From positions 1 through 57,225 of the forward strand of contig JAKVBX010000023.1 of the NCBI GenBank assembly GCA_022446795.1: a DNA stretch of 57,225 bases. The letters run 5' to 3'. This document shows, in pieces, positions 12,186 to 21,397 of this stretch. The stretch comes from Phycisphaerales bacterium (GTDB lineage: Bacteria; Planctomycetota; Phycisphaerae; Phycisphaerales; SM1A02). The position numbers were made by a program, and so were the translations under genes. Each line of letters starts with the position of its first letter. Positions within the stretch are counted from its first letter, which is position 1. Below the pieces are notes generated by a model. That model saw only the letters and a program-made list of their open reading frames with translations, was not told the DNA's origin and made no database searches.

Positions 12186-14681
12186 ATGACCAGACGCAAG
12201 CGGATATTTCCCATGATCGGCACGCTGACCCTGGTGGTTGCCCTGGCCCTGGTTCCAGGCCCCGTTCGGGCCCAGGACCAGCAGGATGGGGCGGAAGTCA
12301 CCCGAGCGCGGCTGGCGACGATCCTGGCCCGCTACGCCAACCAGATTCTTGTCAGCGTCGACCTGAGCGTCCCGGGTGTCAACGTTGCGTTTGAACTCCT
12401 GAAATCATCCAGCGAGCTCGATCCAACGGAGCCGGCGACCTGGCGGAAGATGATCGCCCTGGCCCTGGCCACGGACCACGAGGAACTCCTGGAGGATGCC
12501 AGCAGGCAGTTGCTCAAGTATGCGCCGGAGGACCAGCGAGCCCAACTGGCCCGACTCGAGGCCGCCATTGATCGATACAACACGGCCGACGAGCGGATCG
12601 CGGCGCTGGAACAGCTGCTGGCTCCGGAGATGCACGATGAACTGGGGCCCGAGCTGTCCGCTCGACTGGCGTTTCGACTGGCCGACCTGCACCGCCGACG
12701 CGGAGACCTGGGGGCCTTTGGTCGGTGGCTGGGCGAGTCCATTGCCTTTGATCCAACCTATTCCGACGCGGTCGGGGTGGCGACCGGTTTCCTGAAGGAA
12801 CGGGTCGCTGACCACGTGGCCTATGTCGAGCTCCTCGTTGGCCTGCTGACGGCAGACCTGACGGATGATGCCATCCTGCAGACGCTCAATCTCTACCTGC
12901 TTCACGATGGTGCCTACGAAGCGGCCGAGCGGATGATCAAGATGCGGCTGGATCAGCTGGAAGCCCGTGGCGTGCCCGCGGGCACATCCCTGTACATCCA
13001 GCTGGCCATCGCCCAGTGGGGCGGCGGGAGTCACGAGCAGGCGATGGAGACGATCGAGGAACGCAAGCTCTTCCTCGACAATCTCTACGAAACCCTGGCG
13101 GGGATGGAGGATCCCAGCCGGTCGATCATGGAATTGGCGCAGTTGCGTGCACCGCTGCCGCCTCAGCTTGCTGCCATCCAGGCCATGCTGATGTCTGATG
13201 CCGAGCCGGATATCCGAAAGGAATCCTTGGAAGACCTCGTGCTCTCGGTCGATTTCGAGCAGGGGCTCTCCGACATGTCGGTAGAGCAGAATCGCGACCG
13301 GGCCGAGCGTCTCCTGCACGTGTACTGGTTGCTGCTCTGGCTGGATGCCGACCAGGACCTGCTCGCAACGCGATTGGAAGAACTGGAGAAGGTCGAGGAA
13401 ATCTCCGAGCAGGCACAGGAGCGGATCAAGGCCTGGACGCTGCTGCGGGATGGCCAACCGGCCGAGGCCGAGACGCTCTTCCGGAAGGATACGACCGGGC
13501 ATGCAGTGACCCAGGCCGGCCTGGCGGAGTGTCTCCTGGCCCTGGGCCGTGATCGTGATGCCGCCCAGATCCTGCTCCAACTCTGGCAGAAGGACAAGAG
13601 CGATATCACGGGCCTCTGGGCCCGCGACAAGCTCGAGGCCTTGCTGGGGGCACGCGTGCCACCGTCCGCCGAGGCGGTAGCGATGACGCGTTTGGTCGCC
13701 GAGATTCCAATGTTGATCGATCGAGTCCCCAATGATCCCCGCCTGGCACTGTCCATGCGGCTTACGCCCCAGTCGGACTCCTTCAAGCCATATGACCCCG
13801 TCCTGATCGACGTGGAGATCTCCAACAACACGCCGCTGCCCCTGGCGATCGATCGTGATGGGCCTATCCACGACCTGATCCTGCTGGAGGCCAAGATCGA
13901 TGTGCCCTACGAGCAACCACCCGATGGCCCCGGGATCATTTTCGACGTAGGCACCCGCCTGCGACTCATGCCGTTTGAATCACTCACCGTTCCCGTCGAC
14001 CTGCGTCGGTACTGGGTGGGGACGGTCATCGATCGCTACCCGCTGTACGGCGCAACGATCGACCTTACGGCCATGCTCAACTTCCGGATGAACACGGGGC
14101 CAACGACCGGGCAGGCTTCCCGTGTCCCTGGCCTGATGGGTATCGAGACGGATTTCAATGACATCCGTATCGATGGTCAGCGGGTCACGGTGCCTTGGGC
14201 AAGCCGCGTGATCGAGGACCTTCGTGGCGAGCAGATCTCGCCGGAAGAACTCGTGAACATGGCCATGCTGACCCAGGTCATCGCCTCGAATGAGGGCAGC
14301 CTGGTTTCTGATCCGCTGCCCGAGGAGATCATCACGGGTGCCATCGACGGGATGATCGCGTGCTATCCCCGTCTCGATCCGGTGTCCCAGACCTGGTTGC
14401 TGGCCGTCATGGCGAGATCCCCGCGGCTGGATCCCATCTGGGACATGGCCATGGGCAGCCCGACGGCGACTGTTCGCATCATCCAGTTGATGCGGACGCT
14501 TGATTCCGCGCTGGAGAGTGGTTCACTGGAGCCGCTCCTGGAAGACTCCACGGTGATCGCCGGCCAGAATTCCGACCTGCCTGCGGTTCGAGCCCTGGCC
14601 GAGTGGATCGAGACTCGAGCGGACCTGGCCAAGCAGGCGCGGCTGAAAGCCCTCACCAATCCGACAGAGCTCGAGAGGTGA
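12186..14681 (+). CDS. Secreted TPR-like protein of unknown function
   Basis: Product of 831 residues with a Sec signal peptide (GTLTLVVALALVPGPVRAQD). The first 500 or so residues are helical and TPR-like, with repeated pairs of amphipathic helices rich in Ala, Leu and Glu (for example WRKMIALALATDHEELLEDA, ALLECLLALGRD-type segments). A beta-rich segment follows at about 520-660 (SMRLTPQSDSFKPYDPVLID), then more helices. No enzyme motif is seen. The role is probably a periplasmic scaffold; function unknown. The ATG at 12186 is preferred over an adjoining TTG at 12183. The region upstream holds a candidate -10, a palindrome and a stem-loop. The stop overlaps the next gene's GTG (GTGA), so the two are coupled, suggesting that this protein works with the membrane protein encoded downstream. 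Confidence 0.75.
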   Translation: MTRRKRIFPMIGTLTLVVALALVPGPVRAQDQQDGAEVTRARLATILARYANQILVSVDLSVPGVNVAFELLKSSSELDPTEPATWRKMIALALATDHEELLEDASRQLLKYAPEDQRAQLARLEAAIDRYNTADERIAALEQLLAPEMHDELGPELSARLAFRLADLHRRRGDLGAFGRWLGESIAFDPTYSDAVGVATGFLKERVADHVAYVELLVGLLTADLTDDAILQTLNLYLLHDGAYEAAERMIKMRLDQLEARGVPAGTSLYIQLAIAQWGGGSHEQAMETIEERKLFLDNLYETLAGMEDPSRSIMELAQLRAPLPPQLAAIQAMLMSDAEPDIRKESLEDLVLSVDFEQGLSDMSVEQNRDRAERLLHVYWLLLWLDADQDLLATRLEELEKVEEISEQAQERIKAWTLLRDGQPAEAETLFRKDTTGHAVTQAGLAECLLALGRDRDAAQILLQLWQKDKSDITGLWARDKLEALLGARVPPSAEAVAMTRLVAEIPMLIDRVPNDPRLALSMRLTPQSDSFKPYDPVLIDVEISNNTPLPLAIDRDGPIHDLILLEAKIDVPYEQPPDGPGIIFDVGTRLRLMPFESLTVPVDLRRYWVGTVIDRYPLYGATIDLTAMLNFRMNTGPTTGQASRVPGLMGIETDFNDIRIDGQRVTVPWASRVIEDLRGEQISPEELVNMAMLTQVIASNEGSLVSDPLPEEIITGAIDGMIACYPRLDPVSQTWLLAVMARSPRLDPIWDMAMGSPTATVRIIQLMRTLDSALESGSLEPLLEDSTVIAGQNSDLPAVRALAEWIETRADLAKQARLKALTNPTELER

Positions 14682-15646
14682 CATCGCCCCAGGCGGAGGG
14701 TGGTCGGTCGTCGCAGCCATCGCGTGGAAAACGGTGGTTCTACATCCGGCTTGCCGTGATGGTGTCAGGCGTCCTGATGCTCGCCGGCGCCATCGTCTTC
14801 ATCGCGCTTCAGCATGACCGGATCACCGAGGCGTTGACGGCCATGTCGCGACCGCGGGCCCTGCCGATCATCGGGCTCGTGGTCTCGATGCTGCTGACGA
14901 TCCTGGTCACCGGGGTGCAGTTCCAACTGCTTCTTGCCCGCCATCGACTGCCGGCCCTGGAGATGCAGGGTCTGATCGCGGGATCGGCGCTGTTGAACTT
15001 CCTGCCCCTGAAGGCGGGCCTGCTGGGCCGCCTGGCCTATCACCAGGTCGTGCACGGCATCCGACCGCTGGAGACGGCCCGGGCCATGATCCTGGCTCGC
15101 GGGGCGGGGCTCTTCGTCATCGTGCTGACGGCCATCGCGCTCTACTGTCGCGACATCCTGGATGGACCGCTGTGGGCGTGGGCGTTGATTCCAGCGGTGA
15201 TTCCCGGCTGGTTCATCATGCCGCGATTCACGCGAACGGCGGGCGTGGTGGTCGTGCTGAAGTATGTCGACCTGCTGCTGATGGCCGTGCGGTATCGATG
15301 TGCCTTTGAACTCATGGGACAGCCCGTCGACTTCAGCATCTGCATGGCCCTGGCATCCATCGGCATGCTGGCTGGTGCCATCCCGTTCCTGACCGGTGGG
15401 CTGGGATTGCGGGAGTGGCTGGTCGGCTGGCTGGCGACCATGCTGGTCGCGCTTCCGGCGGCACTGGAACTTGGCGTGCTGGCCGACCTGATCAACCGAG
15501 CGGCGGAGCTGGTGGTCCTGGTTCCGGTCGGGGGTGCGGCCGTGCTCTGGCTGCGTCCTCGATTCGTCCGGGCCTTGGCCGAGGCGCGTGCGAACGCGGC
15601 CACGGGCGAGATCAGTCCGGATCAATCCCCAGGTCCCGAACCGTGA
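14678..15646 (+). CDS. UPF0104/LPG-synthase-transmembrane-like integral membrane protein
   Basis: Integral membrane protein of 322 residues with about seven to eight helices, starting at VMVSGVLMLAGAIVFIALQ. It resembles the flippase-like membrane domain family (UPF0104, YbhN/AglD type): an N-terminal helix, the GSALLNFLPLKAGLLGRLAYH segment matching the conserved polar loop of the family, and the GGLGLREWLVG motif in the C-terminal half. Members of the family sit with lipid or glycan export systems; the substrate here is unknown. The start is a GTG at 14678 inside the previous stop; earlier in-frame codons would only add low-complexity residues. Its last 35 bases overlap the convergent pyrE gene. 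Confidence 0.75.
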   Translation: MTSPQAEGGRSSQPSRGKRWFYIRLAVMVSGVLMLAGAIVFIALQHDRITEALTAMSRPRALPIIGLVVSMLLTILVTGVQFQLLLARHRLPALEMQGLIAGSALLNFLPLKAGLLGRLAYHQVVHGIRPLETARAMILARGAGLFVIVLTAIALYCRDILDGPLWAWALIPAVIPGWFIMPRFTRTAGVVVVLKYVDLLLMAVRYRCAFELMGQPVDFSICMALASIGMLAGAIPFLTGGLGLREWLVGWLATMLVALPAALELGVLADLINRAAELVVLVPVGGAAVLWLRPRFVRALAEARANAATGEISPDQSPGPEP

Positions 15647-16139
15647 ACAGCGAGTCGAAGCGGTAGCCAGCGCCCTCGATGTTCTCGCGAGCGCCTTCGA
15701 GCCGGTCGACGGTGGCGATGATGCCGCCGATGGTCGCTCCGGCGTCCTGGAGATCCCGGGCGGCTTCAAGCACCTGGCCGCCCGTCGTGGCGACATCCTC
15801 GAGAATCACGAGTTGATCACCCTCGTTGAGATCCCCTTCGAATCGCTTGGCCGTGCCATAGTCCTTCTTCTGGTTTCGAACGAACAGGCAGGGCAGGCCC
15901 GAGGCCATGGCGGCCGAGGTCACCAGGGGAATGCCGCCCAGTTCAGCACCAGCCAGGCGGACGGTGCCCACCGGCAGACGCTCAGCGAACATCTGGCCCA
16001 GTGTCCGGAGGATCCCCGGATCGGTGCTGAACCGGTACTTGTCGATGTACCAGGTGCTGGTTCTTCCACTTCGAAGTGTGAAGTTTCCTCGAAGGACCGA
16101 TAGTTCCGCGATGCGGCGTGCCATCTCGTCGCGTGTCAT
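15612..16139 (-). CDS. pyrE: Orotate phosphoribosyltransferase
   Basis: Transfers phosphoribose from PRPP to orotate to give OMP in pyrimidine biosynthesis. The product is about 175 residues. The PRPP-binding loop is VILEDVATTGGQ; the orotate-binding segment is FTLRSGRTSTWYIDKY near the N-terminus, and AGAELGGIPLVTSAA is the conserved core. The start at 16139 (MTRDEMARR) is chosen because AGGA lies eight bases upstream; an ATG nine bases earlier (16148) has GGTAGG directly abutting it and is less likely. The shared region between this gene and the divergent GH57 gene is only 55 bases. The 3' end overlaps the convergent membrane-protein gene. Confidence 0.95.
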   Translation of the reverse strand: MTRDEMARRIAELSVLRGNFTLRSGRTSTWYIDKYRFSTDPGILRTLGQMFAERLPVGTVRLAGAELGGIPLVTSAAMASGLPCLFVRNQKKDYGTAKRFEGDLNEGDQLVILEDVATTGGQVLEAARDLQDAGATIGGIIATVDRLEGARENIEGAGYRFDSLFTVRDLGIDPD

Positions 16140-16180
16140 GCCGGGCATCCTACCGCTTCACGAAATTCATGCAGGGGACT

Positions 16181-16198
16181 GGTACCATCCCGGGATGG
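16181..16198 (+). promoter_or_regulatory. Candidate -10 and palindrome at the GH57 start (probable leaderless start)
   Basis: GGTACC (16181-16186) contains TACCAT (16183-16188), and a perfect 14-base palindrome CCATCCCGGGATGG (16185-16198) covers the start codon. The -10-like hexamer ends six bases before the ATG, so transcription would begin at the start codon itself, and no Shine-Dalgarno is present. The symmetric arrangement could also serve the divergent pyrE gene. Confidence 0.4.
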
Positions 16199-17409
16199 CC
16201 TCTGTCTGCCTGTATTTCCAGATCCACCAGCCCTACCGGCTGCGACGGTACTCGGTGTTCAGCACCGACCCGTTCTACTTTGATAATGACGCCAACCGCG
16301 AGATTCTCGAGAAGGTGGCGGACAAGTGCTATCGCCCCGCGACCAACCTGCTGCTGGATCTCATCCGGCGGCACGAGGGCCGGTTCCGGATCTCCTTCTC
16401 CCTGACGCAGACGGTGATCGATCAGCTGGAGGAGTGGGCTCCGGATGTCATCGAGACCCTCCAGGCCTGCGGAGCGACCGGGGCGTGCGAGTTTCTTGCC
16501 GAGACGTCTCACCACTCGTTGTCGGCCCTGTTCTCACCGGCCGAGTTCCGAGCCCAGGTCGATGCTCATCGGGAACGCATCCAGGGCCTGTTCGGCCAGG
16601 ACCCCAACGTCTTCCGCAATACCGAGCTGATCTACTCCAACCGGATCGCCGGCCTGGTGACCGACATCGGTCGCTTCGGCGGCATGCTGTGCGAGGGCGT
16701 GGATCGACTGCTTGGCGTGCGGTCGCCCAACTACATCTATGCCCCGTCCGGCGCCGGTGACTTCCTGCCGGATGCACCGTTACGGCTGTTGTTGAAGAAC
16801 TACAAGCTCAGTGATGATGTGGCCTTCCGCTTCAGCAACCAGGGCTGGTCGGAGTGGCCACTGCGGGCCGAGACCTTTGCCGACTGGATCAACCAGATCA
16901 ATGGCGATGGGTATGTCTGCAACCTCTTCATGGACTACGAGACCTTTGGCGAGCACCAGTGGGCGGACACGGGGATCTTCGAGTTCCTCGACGCGCTTCC
17001 CGGGAAGGTCTTCGACACCCAGCCGGGTGAGAACGACTTCGTGACCGTCAGCGAGGCGATTGAGCGTCATGCCCCGGTGGGTGTCTACGACGCGTCCGAG
17101 CCCGTGTCCTGGGCGGACATGGAGCGGGACCTCAGTGCCTGGCTGGGCAACGCCATGCAGGAAAACGCGGCTCTCGAGCTCTTCCGGCTGGAAGGGGCCG
17201 TGAAGCATCGCCACCAGGAGGGGGACGAGTTCATCCTGGAGGACTGGCGGAAGCTCACTACCTCGGACCACCTGTACTACATGTGCACCAAGTTCTGGGC
17301 CGATGGAGACGTCCACAAGTACTTTTCTCCATATGACAGCCCATACGATGCCTACATCAACTTCATGAACGTGCTGGACAACGTACGATCCCGGGTCGGC
17401 GAAGCGTGA
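16195..17409 (+). CDS. Glycoside hydrolase family 57 (alpha-amylase-type)
   Basis: Alpha-glucan-active enzyme of 404 residues. GH57 landmarks in order: FQIHQPYR (residues 9-15), the EFLAETSHHS segment (99-108), FRNTELIYS with the likely nucleophile Glu144, and MDYETFGEHQ with the likely acid Asp247. No signal peptide is visible, so it would act on cytoplasmic glycogen or maltodextrin. The length is close to the shorter archaeal and bacterial alpha-amylase-like members rather than to branching enzymes. The start at 16195 puts HQP at its usual distance from the N-terminus. It is followed by gatB after 35 bases, with no functional link evident. Assignment of catalytic residues is by analogy to family motifs. 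Confidence 0.9.
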   Translation: MASVCLYFQIHQPYRLRRYSVFSTDPFYFDNDANREILEKVADKCYRPATNLLLDLIRRHEGRFRISFSLTQTVIDQLEEWAPDVIETLQACGATGACEFLAETSHHSLSALFSPAEFRAQVDAHRERIQGLFGQDPNVFRNTELIYSNRIAGLVTDIGRFGGMLCEGVDRLLGVRSPNYIYAPSGAGDFLPDAPLRLLLKNYKLSDDVAFRFSNQGWSEWPLRAETFADWINQINGDGYVCNLFMDYETFGEHQWADTGIFEFLDALPGKVFDTQPGENDFVTVSEAIERHAPVGVYDASEPVSWADMERDLSAWLGNAMQENAALELFRLEGAVKHRHQEGDEFILEDWRKLTTSDHLYYMCTKFWADGDVHKYFSPYDSPYDAYINFMNVLDNVRSRVGEA

Positions 17410-17444
17410 CGCCGGCAGGAGCACCGTTCACGACGTGATGGAAC

Positions 17445-18968
<1,524 letters not shown>

Positions 18969-18973
18969 CAAGA

Positions 18974-18986
18974 GGCGACAATCGCC
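18974..18986 (+). other. Short hairpin between gatB and the cyclophilin gene
   Basis: GGCGA-CAA-TCGCC is a perfect five-pair stem immediately before the AAAGGAG ribosome-binding site of the next gene. It may adjust expression of the downstream gene in a shared transcript. Confidence 0.3.
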
Positions 18987-18999
18987 AAAGGAGCGGGAG

Positions 19000-19470
19000 A
19001 TGAGCGATTACCCACAGGCACAGATCACCACGAGCAAGGGCGTCATGGTGGTTGAACTCTGGAACGACGTGGCGCCCGGTCATGTCGAGAACTTCACCAA
19101 GCTGGCCGGCGACGGGTTCTACGACGGGCTCTGCTTCCATCGCATCATTCCCAACTTCGTCATCCAGGGTGGCTGCCCGACCGGGGACGGTACCGGTGGC
19201 CCCGGCTGGAACGTTCCGGCCGAGTTCAATGACCGGGAACACGTGGAGGGTGTCCTCTCGATGGCGCGCAGCCAGGATCCCGATTCGGCCGGCAGCCAGT
19301 TCTTCGTCTGCCTCGGTCGGGAGCACTGCCAGCACCTCGACGGCCAGTACACGGCGTTCGGTCGCGTGATCGAGGGCCTGGACACCGTGCGGGCCATCGG
19401 CGGCGCGGAGACGGATCACCAGGATCGGCCGCTGGAGGCCATCACCATGGATACGGTGGAGATGAAGTGA
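19000..19470 (+). CDS. Peptidyl-prolyl cis-trans isomerase, cyclophilin type
   Basis: Cytoplasmic proline isomerase of 156 residues with no signal peptide. Cyclophilin active-site segments are present: FHRIIPNFVIQGG (catalytic Arg and Phe), SMARSQDPDSAGSQFFV and the HLDGQYTAFGRV loop. The length and the compact loop structure match bacterial PpiB-like enzymes. A strong AAAGGAG precedes the ATG by eight bases. It lies 31 bases after gatB and ends 12 bases from the stop of the convergent secreted-protein gene. Confidence 0.95.
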   Translation: MSDYPQAQITTSKGVMVVELWNDVAPGHVENFTKLAGDGFYDGLCFHRIIPNFVIQGGCPTGDGTGGPGWNVPAEFNDREHVEGVLSMARSQDPDSAGSQFFVCLGREHCQHLDGQYTAFGRVIEGLDTVRAIGGAETDHQDRPLEAITMDTVEMK

Positions 19471-19482
19471 CCTGAGCCGCGT

Positions 19483-20403
19483 CTAGCGGATCAGGTTGGG
19501 TCGCTCTCGCACGAACTTCCAGGACGTGGGCCTCAGGAAGTGGCGGTCGCGGTACGTGAAGACCTCGCCGCTCATCAGCATGGGTTGGCCCATCCACCCG
19601 TATCCGGCATAGGTCTCCAACTGGGCCAGTCGCCGTGACGGCAGCAGGACCAGCGAGGGATCGGACAGCCCGTTCACATCGGAGTCCAGGACGAAGACCC
19701 AGGCACCGGTCCGGCCACGGCCGAGTCGACCGCGTCGCGAGACGAGGATTCGACCTTCCGATGGACCGGCCACCGGGGCGACCGTGTCTTCGCCGGTATC
19801 AATACTGCGGCGCAAGGGTCCGACGCTGGACTGCAGGTCGGCAACGATGTCGGCAATGCTGTCACCCTGGTCTCTCGGGCTGGCCGCCTCGTCAGCCCAG
19901 GGATCGTCGCTCGTTTCAGCCGGTGTGGTTGGTGGTTCCTCATCCAGTGGCTCTGACGGATCCGGCGGAACCTCCGTGGTCTCGTTTCGTTCCGCGTGTT
20001 CCGTGATCCATTCGACGTGCTGTGGCAGGAGCCAGTTGTCTCGCCCGTAGCTGAGTACCTCTCCCGTGAGGCTGAAGCGAGCCGGTGTCGGTGCAATGGA
20101 CCGGGCTTTCTGTTCCATGTCCTGGAGCACCCGACAGGGCAGCAGGATGAAATCGCGTTCCGGTGCGTCCGGAGACTCCCGGTCGAGCTGGAATCGCCAG
20201 AGGGGCCTCCGCTCGTCAGGCACCATGGTGCCCTCGGCATTGGAGATGACCGTGCCTTCGGCCAGCAACGGGGCGCGGGCGATCGGGACGTCCTGCCCGG
20301 TTTCCGCCTCGTCGGACGAGGAGGCCGGTGGGGCGTCCTGGGCGAGGGCCAGGAGGGGGATCAGTATGGCCAGGAGGGGCGCACCCCGTCTTGGGCTGAA
20401 CAT
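19483..20403 (-). CDS. Secreted protein with two copies of an unrecognised domain
   Basis: Not recognised as a named family. It has 306 residues with a signal peptide (APLLAILIPLLALAQDA). Two similar segments, about residues 49-132 and 216-298, share the pattern EGxxhxxxx then FxLD, LLPxRxLxxLE and SGEVxxYRDRxxLxP (first copy LLPCRVLQDME and LTGEVLSYGRDNWLLP; second LLPSRRLAQLE and MSGEVFTYRDRHFLRP). They are joined by an acidic, Pro-rich linker (about 140-180). The pattern suggests a duplicated small beta domain in the cell envelope; function unknown. The start at 20403 is chosen at the signal peptide. An open frame runs further upstream, but it reads antisense through tRNA-Cys and is not coding. 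Confidence 0.75.
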   Translation of the reverse strand: MFSPRRGAPLLAILIPLLALAQDAPPASSSDEAETGQDVPIARAPLLAEGTVISNAEGTMVPDERRPLWRFQLDRESPDAPERDFILLPCRVLQDMEQKARSIAPTPARFSLTGEVLSYGRDNWLLPQHVEWITEHAERNETTEVPPDPSEPLDEEPPTTPAETSDDPWADEAASPRDQGDSIADIVADLQSSVGPLRRSIDTGEDTVAPVAGPSEGRILVSRRGRLGRGRTGAWVFVLDSDVNGLSDPSLVLLPSRRLAQLETYAGYGWMGQPMLMSGEVFTYRDRHFLRPTSWKFVRERPNLIR

Positions 20404-20440
20404 GGCTACAGGGTATCCCGACTTCCGCTCGAGGGTTTCT

Positions 20441-20469
20441 TTGCCTGGTGCGGAGGGCGGGTGTATCCT
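20441..20469 (+). promoter_or_regulatory. Candidate promoter of tRNA-Cys
   Basis: TTGCCT (20441-20446) and TATCCT (20464-20469) are separated by 17 bases, which predicts a start near 20476 and a 5' leader of about 30 bases before the mature tRNA. Confidence 0.45.
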
Positions 20470-20505
20470 CTCCCGTTGCCGCTCCGGGCCCCCTGGAACG
20501 GCGAG

Positions 20506-20579
20506 GGCCGAGTACCCAAGTGGACTAAGGGAACGGATTGCAAATCCGTCATTCGTGGGTTCGAATCCCACCTCGGCCT
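20506..20579 (+). tRNA. tRNA-Cys (anticodon GCA)
   Basis: A 74-base cloverleaf: acceptor GGCCGAG pairs with CTCGGCC; D stem CCC/GGG; anticodon stem ACGGA/TCCGT with loop TTGCAAA (anticodon GCA at 20540-20542); T arm GTGGG-TTCGAAT-CCCAC. The discriminator base is T (U73), the identity base of bacterial tRNA-Cys. CCA is not encoded. It is 101 bases upstream of phoB. Confidence 0.96.
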
Positions 20580-20604
20580 TTATCCGAAAGGTGACTGACC
20601 GGGT

Positions 20605-20619
20605 TCCCCGTCATGGGGA
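20605..20619 (+). terminator. Weak hairpin after tRNA-Cys
   Basis: TCCCC-GTCAT-GGGGA forms a five-pair stem between tRNA-Cys and phoB. There is no U-tract, so termination efficiency is doubtful and some read-through into phoB is possible. Confidence 0.25.
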
Positions 20620-20680
20620 CGTTGCGGTGCTGCCCGGGAGGGGCTCACAGCACGTCGGTCCTGGATGATGTGCGGGAGCC

Positions 20681-21397
20681 ATGGCGAGCAAGACGCCCAT
20701 TCTGATCGTCGAGGATGAACATGAGATCGGGGATCTCGTGCGACTCCATCTCCACAAGGAGGGGTACCAGACTGCCCTGGTGGAGTCGGGGGAAGCGGCA
20801 CTGAAGTACATCGACCGCCATGACGTGGCGCTGGTCGTTCTCGATCTGATGCTTCCGGGCATCGATGGCCAGGAAGTCTGTCGGCAGTTGAAGTGGAACG
20901 AGCGAACCCGCCACATCCCGATCGTCATGCTGACGGCTCGGGGTGAGGAATCGGACATCGTCTCCGGGCTGGAACTGGGTGCTGATGACTACATGGTCAA
21001 GCCATTCAGTGCCAAGGTCCTGATCGCGAGAATTCGCAAGGCCCTGAGCCGGAGCCAGGAGAAGCCGGTCACGGAGAAGGCAAAGGCCCGGACTCGAATC
21101 GGTGGCATCGAGATCGACGGGGATCGATACGAGGTTCGGGTGGATGAGATCCCGGTCAGTGTCACCAGCAGTGAGTTCCAGATCCTGAGCTTCCTGGCCT
21201 CCCGACCTGGATTCGTTCGCACTCGCGAGCAGATCATCGAGGCCACACATGGTCCACGGGTCGTCATGTCCAATCGGACGGTTGATGTCCACATCACATC
21301 ACTGAGACGGAAGTTGGGCGCTGCCGGCGATCTCATTGAGACGGTCCGTGGGGTGGGATATCGCCTGGAAGACAGTTCCAGGGTTGCCTCACGATGA
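20681..21397 (+). CDS. phoB: OmpR/PhoB-family response regulator
   Basis: DNA-binding response regulator of 238 residues. The receiver domain (1-120) has acidic pocket Glu11-Asp12, phospho-acceptor Asp55 in LVVLDLMLPG and Lys107 in YMVKPFS. The C-terminal winged helix (about 135-235) ends with the family pattern RTVDVHITSLRRKLG and ETVRGVGYRLE. Context identifies it as PhoB: it is coupled to a histidine kinase, then a Na/Pi cotransporter and phoU. It would activate phosphate-starvation genes, perhaps through the candidate Pho box at 23157-23185. GGGAG precedes the ATG by a few bases. The stop overlaps the kinase start (ATGA). Confidence 0.93.
   Translation: MASKTPILIVEDEHEIGDLVRLHLHKEGYQTALVESGEAALKYIDRHDVALVVLDLMLPGIDGQEVCRQLKWNERTRHIPIVMLTARGEESDIVSGLELGADDYMVKPFSAKVLIARIRKALSRSQEKPVTEKAKARTRIGGIEIDGDRYEVRVDEIPVSVTSSEFQILSFLASRPGFVRTREQIIEATHGPRVVMSNRTVDVHITSLRRKLGAAGDLIETVRGVGYRLEDSSRVASR

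Noticed and set aside
20404-20571. N-terminal extension of the two-repeat secreted protein
   Set aside because: The extra residues read GFEPTNDGFAIRSLSPLGYS, a familiar artefact of translating a tRNA backwards. The true start is at the signal peptide.
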